Source: CALBZG01 sp964486295 | GTDB taxonomy: Bacteria; Bacillota; Clostridia; Peptostreptococcales; Anaerovoracaceae | DNA length: 64,000 bases | Reading direction: 5' to 3' | Assembly: GCA_964486295.1 (NCBI GenBank) | Contig: CAZAMF010000009.1 | Coordinates: forward strand, 13,918 to 77,917 | In this document: positions 26,959 to 35,391 of the stretch, in pieces | Layout: each line of letters opens with the position of its first letter | Numbering within the stretch: the first letter of the stretch is position 1 | Notes under the pieces: generated by a model | What the model was told of the DNA's origin: nothing | The model's database searches: none | The model's input: the letters and a program-made list of their open reading frames with translations, nothing else | Made by a program: the position numbers and the translations under genes

Positions 26959-27639
26959 TTACTTCGCTTTTTCTTTCTTGAAGCAAATAAACCAATCCAG
27001 AGCTTCACACTCGCCCGGTTTACAATTCTTCATGACTTTGCTGGCTTCTTCTGTTGTGATCGGTACATGATACAGAACATCATCGCCGGGTTGCCAGTTT
27101 GCCGGAGTTGCGATCTGCTCCTCATCCACCTTTTGCAGGGACTGGAGGATTCTCTTTATTTCTGAGAAGTTCCGTCCGGTTGAAGCCGGATAATAGAGGA
27201 TCGTTCTGATGATCCCTTTCGGATCGATAACGAACACAGCCCTGACTGCCTGGGTATTGGCTGCGCTCGGGTGTATCATGCCGTATTTTTTAGCAACATT
27301 CATGCTGATATCCGCGATTACAGGGAATTTGATCTCTTCACCCTGATATTTATTCCATCTGAGTTCCTGTATTTTTCTGAGCCAGGCGATATGGCTGGAC
27401 AGGGAATCAACAGAAAGACCGATCAGTTCTGTATTGAGTTCCTCAAATTCTTTTGCCATGACGGTAAAAGTCATAAACTCCGTCGTGCATACCGGTGTAA
27501 AATCAGCCGGATGCGAAAAAAGTATCACCCATTTACCTTTGTAGTCTTTTGGGAATTCTATTTTTCCGGTTGTCGTAATGGCTCTGAACTCCGGAGCCTC
27601 TTCGCCTAACAGCGGTATTCTGATATTGTTTTCTTCCAT
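26959..27639 (-). CDS. Peroxiredoxin (Prx6/1-Cys-like)
   Basis: Reduces hydrogen and organic peroxides in the cytosol. The peroxidatic cysteine is in HPADFTPVCTTEF (PxxxT/SxxC) at about residue 49, and a C-terminal arm typical of the long Prx6 group (about 215-230 residues) is present. There are extra cysteines near the end (NCKPGECEALDWFICFKK), as in archaeal and clostridial members that form further disulfides. Start taken at ATG 27639, seven bases after AGGAGG; the ATG at 27645 is too close to that site. Confidence 0.92.
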   Translation of the reverse strand: MEENNIRIPLLGEEAPEFRAITTTGKIEFPKDYKGKWVILFSHPADFTPVCTTEFMTFTVMAKEFEELNTELIGLSVDSLSSHIAWLRKIQELRWNKYQGEEIKFPVIADISMNVAKKYGMIHPSAANTQAVRAVFVIDPKGIIRTILYYPASTGRNFSEIKRILQSLQKVDEEQIATPANWQPGDDVLYHVPITTEEASKVMKNCKPGECEALDWFICFKKEKAK

Positions 27640-27756
27640 TCTCATGCCTCCTTTTGATGTTTTTATATTTTTTCTCTTGCGTTTTGTTACTATTTATATT
27701 TTCCCATCCAGGCGGAGATCAAAACATGATAATTTGAAATTGAACAATTTTAGCAG

Positions 27757-27799
27757 AAAATACAGCGCTCCCGAAAAATTTCCGGGAGCGCTGTATTTT
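27757..27799 (-). terminator. Intrinsic terminator at the end of the hydroxyacyl-CoA dehydratase operon
   Basis: AAAATACAGCGCTCCCG and CGGGAGCGCTGTATTTT are a 17-bp perfect inverted repeat with a short A/T loop, 47 bases after the last CoA-transferase stop. Marks the 3' end of the long minus-strand series. Confidence 0.85.
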
Positions 27800-27845
27800 A
27801 AAGTTCTTGAATGCAATAGTATTAGTTCATGATAGATGAGCGCTT

Positions 27846-29162
27846 TTAGAATTCCGCATTATATCTTTCTTTGAACGCGGCCATCAATTCTTTCCTGGCG
27901 TCCGGATGAGCGATATTGATGAGTTGGCGGGCCCTGTCTTTCAGGTTTTTGCCCTTCATACTGGCGATCCCGTATTCTGTTACGACATAATCAACATCCA
28001 GCCGGGAGACGGTTACCGGCGCCCCGTGATCGATAAACGGCACGATCTTAGAGATCATACCTCCGTCTTTCATGATGATCGCGGAAGTCATGGCGATGAT
28101 AGCCTTGCCTTGGCTGTCGAGAGACTCATTAGCGCCTCTAACGAAATCCAATTGCCCGCCAACGCCGGAAATCTGCTTGGTACCGATGGATTCAGCAACC
28201 ACCTGGCCCATGAAGTCCACCTGAACGCATGAATTGATAGCGACAAATTTCTTATTCTGAGCAATCACCGGCACACTGTGCACATAATCGGAGGTTCGCA
28301 TTTCAACCATCGGATTCTGGTTGGCAAAATCATAGAGACGTTTAGTTCCCCACAAAACTGCAGCGACCATTTTGCCTTTGTTGATGCTTTTTTCTGAGCA
28401 GTCGATCACGCCGGCTTCCACCAGATCCAACAATCCGTCTGAGATCATCCCCGAATGAACGCCCAAGTGTTTCTTGCCCTTTAATTGCGCGCATACCGCA
28501 TCCGGTATGGCGCCGATTCCCAGTTGGATCGTGCTGCCGTCTTCGATGAGGGAAGCACAATACTTTCCAATCGCTTCTTCTATAGGTCCGATTTCAGGTG
28601 ATTTGAGTTCATTCAAGGGTCTGGATGTCAGCACGATCCTGTCCAGTTCGCTGACATGGATCCATGTATCACCGTAAGTTATCGGCATCTGCTCGTTGAC
28701 TTCGGCGAGTACGATTTTACCTGATTTTACGCCTTCATACGCATAATCCACAGTCACGCCCAGGGAACAATATCCATGCTCGTTTGGAGGTGAAACTTGC
28801 ACCATATACACATCGATGGGGAAATATCCTTCCCTGATCATCTTCGGTATTTTGCTGAAACACACCGGCACAAAATCTCCATGACCTTGCTCAAGGGATT
28901 TCATTGTGGCAGGACCTGCGAACCAGCCTTCCCACTGGAAATTCTCCTTATATTCCGGATGAGAATACTGGCCACCGCTGACGGTAACCATATGCGAAAT
29001 CGTCACATATTTGTACGCAGCTGCATTGGCCACCATGGCATCCACCAGAGTCGTGGGTTCTCCCGCCGCCTCCGAAAAGACGACCCGATCTCCAGATTTT
29101 ATTGATTTGACGGCTTCTTCGGCAGTGCACTGCCTGCTCTTGTAGGTCTCTTTCCAGTCCAT
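27846..29162 (-). CDS. Acetyl-CoA hydrolase/transferase-family CoA-transferase (copy 2)
   Basis: A 438-residue family I CoA-transferase of the 4-hydroxybutyrate/acetate CoA-transferase group (AcH/Cat2-like). It moves CoA from an acyl-CoA to a carboxylic acid through a glutamyl-CoA thioester. The nucleophile Glu is expected in VVAESIGTKQISGVGGQLDF, whose GVGGQLDF glycine-rich oxyanion loop is diagnostic; the N-terminal half has GIGAIPDAV and the C-terminal half TEYGIASMKGKNLKDRA. It is the last gene after the dehydratase subunits, 13 bp on, so probably loads CoA on the 2-hydroxy acid, or recovers CoA from the enoyl product. The paralogue at 32386 differs clearly in sequence. Confidence 0.9.
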   Translation of the reverse strand: MDWKETYKSRQCTAEEAVKSIKSGDRVVFSEAAGEPTTLVDAMVANAAAYKYVTISHMVTVSGGQYSHPEYKENFQWEGWFAGPATMKSLEQGHGDFVPVCFSKIPKMIREGYFPIDVYMVQVSPPNEHGYCSLGVTVDYAYEGVKSGKIVLAEVNEQMPITYGDTWIHVSELDRIVLTSRPLNELKSPEIGPIEEAIGKYCASLIEDGSTIQLGIGAIPDAVCAQLKGKKHLGVHSGMISDGLLDLVEAGVIDCSEKSINKGKMVAAVLWGTKRLYDFANQNPMVEMRTSDYVHSVPVIAQNKKFVAINSCVQVDFMGQVVAESIGTKQISGVGGQLDFVRGANESLDSQGKAIIAMTSAIIMKDGGMISKIVPFIDHGAPVTVSRLDVDYVVTEYGIASMKGKNLKDRARQLINIAHPDARKELMAAFKERYNAEF

Positions 29163-29175
29163 TTAATGCTCCTGA

Positions 29176-30318
29176 TTACAACTTTCTCAAGCTGAGCACA
29201 TCGGCAAAGGCCTGCAGTGATGTTCTGGCCTGGCCGAAGTCTGTGATCTGATGGTCATACGCGATCTTGAGTGCCGGGATCTTTGCTTCTTTCAATGCTT
29301 TTGAAAGCGACGGGTACTCCATCTCCTCCGGATCGCAGAAGGTCATCATCAGGATGACGACGCCCTGGGCGCCTGAATTCTTAACAAGCTCCACGATATG
29401 TGCAGGTCTTGTAGTGAGCGCAGGGTCATATAGGATCGTGTCCTGATCCTGCGCAGCAAATTGCATCGCCAGTGCCCGGATCGGATCACCCTCTTCGGAT
29501 GCATCTTTTCGGAAACTTCTGGATTCCTGTGCCACATCGTCTGCTACGATTGCCATCCGGTTTTCATCAAATACCTGCAGAAGGGCCGGATTGTCACAAA
29601 GGATGCCGGACGTGACCACCTTCGTTCCCGTCCACTCAACCATAGGCGCTTTGGCCAGTAGTGCATTCAATTCCTTCAGCATAGCTGTATGCTCCGGTTT
29701 CTCCATGAAATAGGAGCTCTTCAGAACGGCGCTTCTCGCTACGGCTGAAATCAGTTCCGGATGTTCGCCCGCTCTCTTTACAAATTCACGATTCGCCTGA
29801 CGGTTTTCGTTGTATACCCTGATGGCTTCATTCAGACCTTCGTCGCTTGCTTTATGGCCCGCGATGGCCTCCAGTTCATTCAAAACCTTGGCATAAAGCT
29901 TCATGGTATATTCGATTCCATACTCAGGCTTGCGGTTCTGTGGGTGCGCCATGAAAATCATCGGGATATTCTTGATGCCCACTCTGAAATTCTGGGAGGC
30001 CGGTCGCAGGGTATCGCACAGGGTGGTATGGATCACTCCGGACAGTTTATCCAGATCGCCGTTTAAGGCCATTTCCATATTCATCTGCACAAGAGAACAG
30101 TAAAATGATGCGAAATATTCTTTCGCCTTATTCGGGCTGCCCGGTTTTCCCCACAATCCCATGGGTACCATGCCGGTGGCATAGACCAATTCCTCCGGCA
30201 CATAATACGGATAGCAGCCGATGGCTTTCTTGCCTTCAGAAACGAATTTGTCCAGTTGTTTTTTTGGATTCCCGGCGATTTCGGTGAATTTTGTAAGCAG
30301 GGTTTCTATATTACTCAC
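29176..30318 (-). CDS. 2-hydroxyacyl-CoA dehydratase subunit (HgdB/HadC-like)
   Basis: Second, smaller subunit (380 residues) of a radical 2-hydroxyacyl-CoA dehydratase, which removes water from an (R)-2-hydroxyacyl-CoA using a one-electron ketyl mechanism. It shows the D-subunit fold with the N-terminal CYPYYVPEELVYATGMVPMG block and a C-terminal VVILMMTFCDPEEMEYPSL block that contributes a cluster cysteine. I start at GTG 30318 (VSNIETLLTK): GGGAGGG lies eight bases upstream and the codon overlaps the stop of the partner gene. The longer ATG frame from 30357 would overlap that gene by 47 bases. Confidence 0.9.
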   Translation of the reverse strand: MSNIETLLTKFTEIAGNPKKQLDKFVSEGKKAIGCYPYYVPEELVYATGMVPMGLWGKPGSPNKAKEYFASFYCSLVQMNMEMALNGDLDKLSGVIHTTLCDTLRPASQNFRVGIKNIPMIFMAHPQNRKPEYGIEYTMKLYAKVLNELEAIAGHKASDEGLNEAIRVYNENRQANREFVKRAGEHPELISAVARSAVLKSSYFMEKPEHTAMLKELNALLAKAPMVEWTGTKVVTSGILCDNPALLQVFDENRMAIVADDVAQESRSFRKDASEEGDPIRALAMQFAAQDQDTILYDPALTTRPAHIVELVKNSGAQGVVILMMTFCDPEEMEYPSLSKALKEAKIPALKIAYDHQITDFGQARTSLQAFADVLSLRKL

Positions 30319-31558
30319 TTTTCGGCCCTCCCATTTTCTTTGATTCCATGATTTCATATAACCCTTCTACCCGAGTGATATATTGTGCGTTGGAGAAGTT
30401 TCTCGGGTCTGCCTGGTCGCCGTCAAAGCCGACTACGCCGATCCCCACGTCCTTTCTAAAGCGTCTCTCCATCTCCGGCATATAGCCGCTCCACGGCTTG
30501 CAGCTGCGGTTGTAGTGGACCAACACGCCGTCCACTTTGTTTTCACGGCAGATTCCTTCCCGCCATTCCACGCCGGTTTCCAGGCAAACCGAGTTCGGGG
30601 CTTTGCAGTATGCCCGCATCATCTCATCCATGTTGTTGTATACGAAACCGAAAGCCGGCGCATACACAACGGCTGTGGTATTGATCCCTTTTTCCTTTAA
30701 TGGCCTGAACAGATTCTGGAGTTCCGGCCAGCACGGGATGCCTTCAAACATGATCCGGTGGTTTTCCGGATAACGCCAGGTGGAGGTGCCGTCATTCACA
30801 GACTGCTCATATTCCTCTGCCAGCGCCTCAAAAGCCTCTGCCGATTCCTTGCGGCAGCGTGCAGTCACCACGTCCGCCATGTGGTTGAACAGATCAAATC
30901 CGCTCAGCGGAGAAGGCTCGTTCTGACAGTAGGAGCAAGCTTTCAGCCAGGCTCTTGCGGTCCGGTTCGCATTGGCGCATACTTCCTCGAATTTCTTCTC
31001 ATCGAATTTGCGCCCCGAAATCTTTTCCAGCTGCTTGATGGCATCATCAAACTGGGCGCGTATATAGGCAACGTTTTCTTCGTTTACTTCAGGGGTGTTG
31101 TTATATGGGATATCGATCATGATCAGAGGGATGTTATGCATGCGGGCAATGTTTTCATACCATTTGGTCATGCAGTTGCAGATATTGTTGCAGCACAGCA
31201 TGAAATCCGGCTGCGGCATCGGTCTTTCATCGCCACCCGCTCCCGCCGCATAGGCTAGCGAGATCCTTGCGTATCCGCAGATATCGTTATCAAATCCCAT
31301 GGACTCCGCATATTCGCACATGCGCTGTCCCCCATGCTTCGCGGATATGGCCGCTGCCTGATTCTCCGGATAGCATACTTTCAGACCCAGTGTTTCCGCA
31401 ATTTCAGCAGGAAATTTGGATGAAGACCAGCCCACCGGCTCCCCTCTCTTTTTGGCCTCCCATGCTTCCGCATATACCTTGTCCACCACATCTCTGAGCA
31501 TGTTTTTCGCTGGTACTTTTTCAACTGGTGTGTTCAGTTCTTTCTCTGTTTCCGCCAT
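30311..31558 (-). CDS. 2-hydroxyacyl-CoA dehydratase subunit (HgdA/HadB/FldB-like)
   Basis: Large subunit (415 residues) of the 2-hydroxyacyl-CoA dehydratase. Its N-terminal region ends in GWSSSKFPAEIAETLGL, and the cysteine-rich block FMLCCNNICNCMTKWYENIA holds ligands of the [4Fe-4S] cluster, as in phenyllactyl-CoA (FldB) and 2-hydroxyisocaproyl-CoA (HadB) dehydratases, which it resembles more than the glutaryl enzyme. It should bind the acyl-CoA substrate. Acts as a heterodimer with the next gene product and is fired by the activator encoded just upstream. Exact substrate unknown. Confidence 0.92.
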   Translation of the reverse strand: MAETEKELNTPVEKVPAKNMLRDVVDKVYAEAWEAKKRGEPVGWSSSKFPAEIAETLGLKVCYPENQAAAISAKHGGQRMCEYAESMGFDNDICGYARISLAYAAGAGGDERPMPQPDFMLCCNNICNCMTKWYENIARMHNIPLIMIDIPYNNTPEVNEENVAYIRAQFDDAIKQLEKISGRKFDEKKFEEVCANANRTARAWLKACSYCQNEPSPLSGFDLFNHMADVVTARCRKESAEAFEALAEEYEQSVNDGTSTWRYPENHRIMFEGIPCWPELQNLFRPLKEKGINTTAVVYAPAFGFVYNNMDEMMRAYCKAPNSVCLETGVEWREGICRENKVDGVLVHYNRSCKPWSGYMPEMERRFRKDVGIGVVGFDGDQADPRNFSNAQYITRVEGLYEIMESKKMGGPKSE

Positions 31559-31584
31559 TTTGATCCCTCATTTCCTCACTATTT

Positions 31585-32367
31585 TTACTTTGATTTTTGA
31601 TAAGCGAATAATGCCGCTCCCAAGGCGCCGTTGTATTGCGCCAGCTCCGAAGTGTATATTTTATGTCCCAGTTCTTCTTCCAGTGCCTTCAGGACGCCTC
31701 CATTTCTTGCGACCCCTCCTGTCATGACAACATCGTCTACCAGCCCGATTCTTCGTGCCAGAGCGCCGACACGGCTTGCGATAGCGCGGTGTATCCCCCG
31801 GATGATGTCTCGTTTATCGGTATTCCTGGAAAGCTGCGAGATGACCTCCGACTCCGCGAAAACCGTACAGGTGGAGCTTATAGTGACGTCCTTGGTGGAT
31901 TGTTCCGCCAGGCTCTCCAAGTCATCGAGTTTGACTTCCAGGACTCTGGCCATTACATCCAGAAATCTCCCTGTTCCGGCGGCGCATTTGTCATTCATGA
32001 CAAAGTTGACCAGCATGCCGTCGTCATCCAGTCGCAAGACTTTTGCATCCTGACCGCCGATATCGATGATGGTCTTCACGTTCGGAAACTGGAAATAGGC
32101 TCCCCTGGCATGGCACGAAAGCTCGCTCATCTGCGAATCCGCATCCTCCATGGAGTGCCTTCCATATCCCGTTGACATGATATGGACCAACTCTTTCATA
32201 TCCAGTTTTGCTTCCTGAAGCACCGCTTGTATGGCTCTTTCAGGTCCGCTGGTCCCAGCTCCCACATCCACCAGGGATTTCGCTATGATCTCCGTCCCAT
32301 TTTTCATAATGACGCATTTTGATGCGGTGGAGCCGATATCGATCCCCATGGTAAAAATATCACTCAT
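31585..32367 (-). CDS. ATP-dependent activator of 2-hydroxyacyl-CoA dehydratase (HgdC/HadI-like)
   Basis: A 260-residue ASKHA-fold ATPase. It is a homodimer with one shared [4Fe-4S] cluster and passes a high-energy electron to the dehydratase. Motifs: GIDIGSTASKCVIM (ATP phosphate-binding loop), IIDIGGQDAKVL (second loop) and MNDKCAAGTGRFLDVMA, whose Cys is a cluster ligand; a second ligand Cys falls in SSTCTVFAESE. Length matches HgdC/FldI. It lies immediately before the dehydratase subunits, the standard gene order. Confidence 0.95.
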   Translation of the reverse strand: MSDIFTMGIDIGSTASKCVIMKNGTEIIAKSLVDVGAGTSGPERAIQAVLQEAKLDMKELVHIMSTGYGRHSMEDADSQMSELSCHARGAYFQFPNVKTIIDIGGQDAKVLRLDDDGMLVNFVMNDKCAAGTGRFLDVMARVLEVKLDDLESLAEQSTKDVTISSTCTVFAESEVISQLSRNTDKRDIIRGIHRAIASRVGALARRIGLVDDVVMTGGVARNGGVLKALEEELGHKIYTSELAQYNGALGAALFAYQKSK

Positions 32368-32385
32368 AAGTCTCTCCGTTTTTTA

Positions 32386-33702
32386 TTAAAAATTCTCATA
32401 GGCATACTTTAGAAGCCCTTCGCGGAAGTCGGGATGCGCAATGGCCGCCATGGACTCAGCTCTCTCGCGTAATGATTTACCCGGAAGGTTCGCAACGCCG
32501 TATTCTGTTGCCACATATTGCACCATCGTGCGCGGCGCAGAGACTGTGCTGCCGCCGGCTATGAATGGAACAATGTTGGATTTGAGTGTGCCGTCTTTCT
32601 TCATTTGTGTCGAGTTGAGGCAAACAAAGCCCTTACCGCCCTTGGAGCGATACGCGCCCTCCAGAAAGTCCAACTGACCGCCGATGCCGGAGAGTTGACG
32701 GGTACCGGCAGACTCAGCGTTCTCCTGCCCCATCAGGTCCAGCTCCACGCCACCGTTGATGCTGATAAAATTGCTCATCTGGCTGATGCGCTGGATGGAG
32801 TGAACATAATCGAGGTCTCCGGGATGGAACAGTTTCGGTTCGGCGTCCAACCAATCGTAGAGTTCCTGCGAGCCCATAGCCAGGTTCCAGGTCGAATAGC
32901 CGCCATCGATCTCCTTGCATGCGTTCGTCAGCTTGCCTGCTCGATAGAGTTCCATAAAAGGGTCGCTGATGGTACCGGTATGGCAGCCAAGATCTTTGCG
33001 GTCGGACGCGGCAAGCATCGTGGCCACAGTGAACGGTACACCGCCCACGCCAAGTGAAAGCACCGCGCCGTCAGGGATTTGCTCAACGACGAGCTTAGCG
33101 ATCTGAATGTCCGTCTCCACCGGTTCGCGATAGCTGCGCAACGGCAGCGGTTCATGCTCACCCTCAACGATATAGTCCGCCTCGGAAAGATGCACACGGT
33201 GGGAACCATCCACACCCTGCAGTCTGGGATAGTGCTCGTTGGTCTCAAAAATCACAGTTCGGGCGCTCTCAAAAATCGTACGCCAGGCGTAGTTGGAAAT
33301 GCCAAGCCCACAGTATCCCTGATCGTCCGGACGTGAAACCGGCACAAACGCAACATCACAGCGTATGTGCTTTTCACGGTAGAGGGTAGGCAGTGAGCGA
33401 AGGATAGTCGGTATGAATTTTACCAGACCCCGGCTCTGGAGCTTTCGCTCATAGTCGCCAATATGCCAACTGTAGTAGCTGAAGCTCTCCTTTTCGGCAT
33501 CCTGCTCCACGACTTCGATGCGAGGACGTATGACAAGACCTCCACGAATCCTGACATCGCGGAGTTCGCCCTTCCTCCCGGCAAGGGCTTTATCCATCAG
33601 TTCGGGGAATCCTGCGCCGAAACCATAATCCACCCAATCGCCTGACTGAACTGCTTTTGCGGCAACATCGGGCGTCACATATTTTGATTTATAATCGCTC
33701 AT
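32386..33702 (-). CDS. Acetyl-CoA hydrolase/transferase-family CoA-transferase (copy 1)
   Basis: Another 438-residue family I CoA-transferase. It keeps the glutamate/oxyanion-loop region AESAGTRQLSGIGGQLDFLE and the C-terminal TEYGVANLPGKSLRERAESM, but differs widely from the copy at 27846 elsewhere. It lies directly before the activator gene (18 bp). Two sample lines of this gene are 57-58% G+C against 48-50% in two lines of nearby genes, hinting at a different origin. With a second transferase downstream, one could activate the 2-hydroxy acid and the other process the product. Confidence 0.87.
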   Translation of the reverse strand: MSDYKSKYVTPDVAAKAVQSGDWVDYGFGAGFPELMDKALAGRKGELRDVRIRGGLVIRPRIEVVEQDAEKESFSYYSWHIGDYERKLQSRGLVKFIPTILRSLPTLYREKHIRCDVAFVPVSRPDDQGYCGLGISNYAWRTIFESARTVIFETNEHYPRLQGVDGSHRVHLSEADYIVEGEHEPLPLRSYREPVETDIQIAKLVVEQIPDGAVLSLGVGGVPFTVATMLAASDRKDLGCHTGTISDPFMELYRAGKLTNACKEIDGGYSTWNLAMGSQELYDWLDAEPKLFHPGDLDYVHSIQRISQMSNFISINGGVELDLMGQENAESAGTRQLSGIGGQLDFLEGAYRSKGGKGFVCLNSTQMKKDGTLKSNIVPFIAGGSTVSAPRTMVQYVATEYGVANLPGKSLRERAESMAAIAHPDFREGLLKYAYENF

Positions 33703-33731
33703 CTTTAATCTGCTCCTATTATTTTATAGCT

Positions 33732-35348
33732 CTATGCTTTGTATACTATTTCGCCGTTCATGATCGTCATGGATACGTACAGATCCTTCAGGTCTTCCGG
33801 ATCAATGGTTAAAGGATCCCGGTCCAGAACCGCTATGTCGGCATATTTGCCTACTTTCAGAGATCCGATGATCCCTTCATCGTAATTGCTGTATGCAGCA
33901 TCCAGAGTATATGCGCGAAGCGCTTCCAACGGAGTAATGCTCTCTTTCATTCCCATATTGTGCCCACTCATGGTATTCCTTGTTACTGCGCCATATACAC
34001 CCCACATCGGGTTAATGTCGCAAACCGGGCAATCCGAATTTCCCGGCGCATAGATTCCTTTGTCGCTATAAGTTCTCTGGGGAAATGCTTTTTCGAATCG
34101 TTCCTGCTCAAGATTATAATAATATGCTCCGCCGATAAAGTAAATGAAACCGATGGATGAGCCCACCACAATATTCAGTTTTTTGATTCTATCAATTTGC
34201 TCATCGGTTGGGATGGAGCAGTGTTCGATTTTGTTGCGCATCCCGACAAACCCGGTTTCTCTCTCGCTGGTTTCTATCGCATTCAGCGCTTGTTCGATGG
34301 CCCTTTCCCCTATTCCGTGCACTGATACACGAAATCCCGATTTGAAGCATTTTCTGATACGTTCGTTCAGATTTTCCTGTGTATAATACAGGATCCCTTT
34401 TTGTTCGGTTTCGCCTTTATATAGTCCGTTGATCGCAGCTGTTTTTCCCGCCATGCTTCCGTCCAGTACAAACTTCATGCCCTGGATATTTAGTGTTTCA
34501 TTGCCGAATCCGCTTTCGAATCCCGATTCAGAGAGGCCGTCCAGCATCCCCTTGAAAATAGAAGTGGTATCCGCCATCATCCACATCCTCAGCCTTGTCT
34601 TCAGCGAATGCTCCTTGAGAAGCTGCTGGTAAATTCGCATGCTTTCCGGTTGGGCGGACATGTCGTTCACCGTCGTGACCCCGCGTCTCTGATATTCTTT
34701 CTGTGCCAGCAGAATTCCTCTCTTCATGTCTTCCATGCTATAGGATATGACCGGCAGTAATTTCTGCGCGTTTTCCTGGAATATACCAGTAGGTTCTCCG
34801 GTGGCCGGATCTTTTTCAATATGGCCGCCATCGGGATCTTCGGTTGCGTTTGTAATATTGCATAATTTCAGAGCCAGGCTGTTCACCGCTACAATATGTC
34901 CGCAGCCCCTGCTCAATATGACCGGATGCTTCGGCGCCGCTTTGTCAAGATCCCAGCGGGTGAGATTTCGCCTTTCAATGAATTTGCTGTCATCCCAGCC
35001 CCATCCGATCACCCATTGGCCTTCGGGTGTATGAGCCACCGTTTCTGCAAGATTGGCCAGTATGTTGTCGATCGAATTCGTTGCTTCCTGATCACATTTC
35101 ACGCCCAGCAATTGTTTGGCATAATAATAGGGGTGTGAATGGCTCTCAATAAAACCCGGTATGGCTGTCTTGCCCCCCAGATCGACGACCTCCGTATTCA
35201 GCCCTTTCAGTTCCAATGCATCCTGATCGGTCCCGACAAAATATATTATATCCCCTTTAATAGCCAGCGCTGTTGCACATGGTATTTCCGTTTCCATTGT
35301 AATGACATTCCCGTTTATTAAAATACGGTCTGCTGGTGTCAATGACAT
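33732..35348 (-). CDS. Amidohydrolase family 3 (YtcJ-like)
   Basis: A 538-residue metal-dependent hydrolase of the YtcJ-like subgroup of the amidohydrolase superfamily. Visible: the first-strand metal motif IESHSHPYYYAKQLLG (HxH), the sequence VSVHGIGERAIEQALNAIE with a conserved His, and the C-terminal region KVGKYADIAVLDRDPLTI that closes the small beta-sandwich. Members cleave N-acyl or formamide-type bonds in varied compounds; the substrate here is unknown. It follows the sigma-54 activator by 43 bp and precedes the CoA-transferase by 29 bp, so it probably belongs to the hydroxy-acid locus. Confidence 0.88.
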   Translation of the reverse strand: MSLTPADRILINGNVITMETEIPCATALAIKGDIIYFVGTDQDALELKGLNTEVVDLGGKTAIPGFIESHSHPYYYAKQLLGVKCDQEATNSIDNILANLAETVAHTPEGQWVIGWGWDDSKFIERRNLTRWDLDKAAPKHPVILSRGCGHIVAVNSLALKLCNITNATEDPDGGHIEKDPATGEPTGIFQENAQKLLPVISYSMEDMKRGILLAQKEYQRRGVTTVNDMSAQPESMRIYQQLLKEHSLKTRLRMWMMADTTSIFKGMLDGLSESGFESGFGNETLNIQGMKFVLDGSMAGKTAAINGLYKGETEQKGILYYTQENLNERIRKCFKSGFRVSVHGIGERAIEQALNAIETSERETGFVGMRNKIEHCSIPTDEQIDRIKKLNIVVGSSIGFIYFIGGAYYYNLEQERFEKAFPQRTYSDKGIYAPGNSDCPVCDINPMWGVYGAVTRNTMSGHNMGMKESITPLEALRAYTLDAAYSNYDEGIIGSLKVGKYADIAVLDRDPLTIDPEDLKDLYVSMTIMNGEIVYKA

Positions 35349-35391
35349 GGTTTTCCCCTTTCAATCATTAATCTATTGATATTTAATCCAT

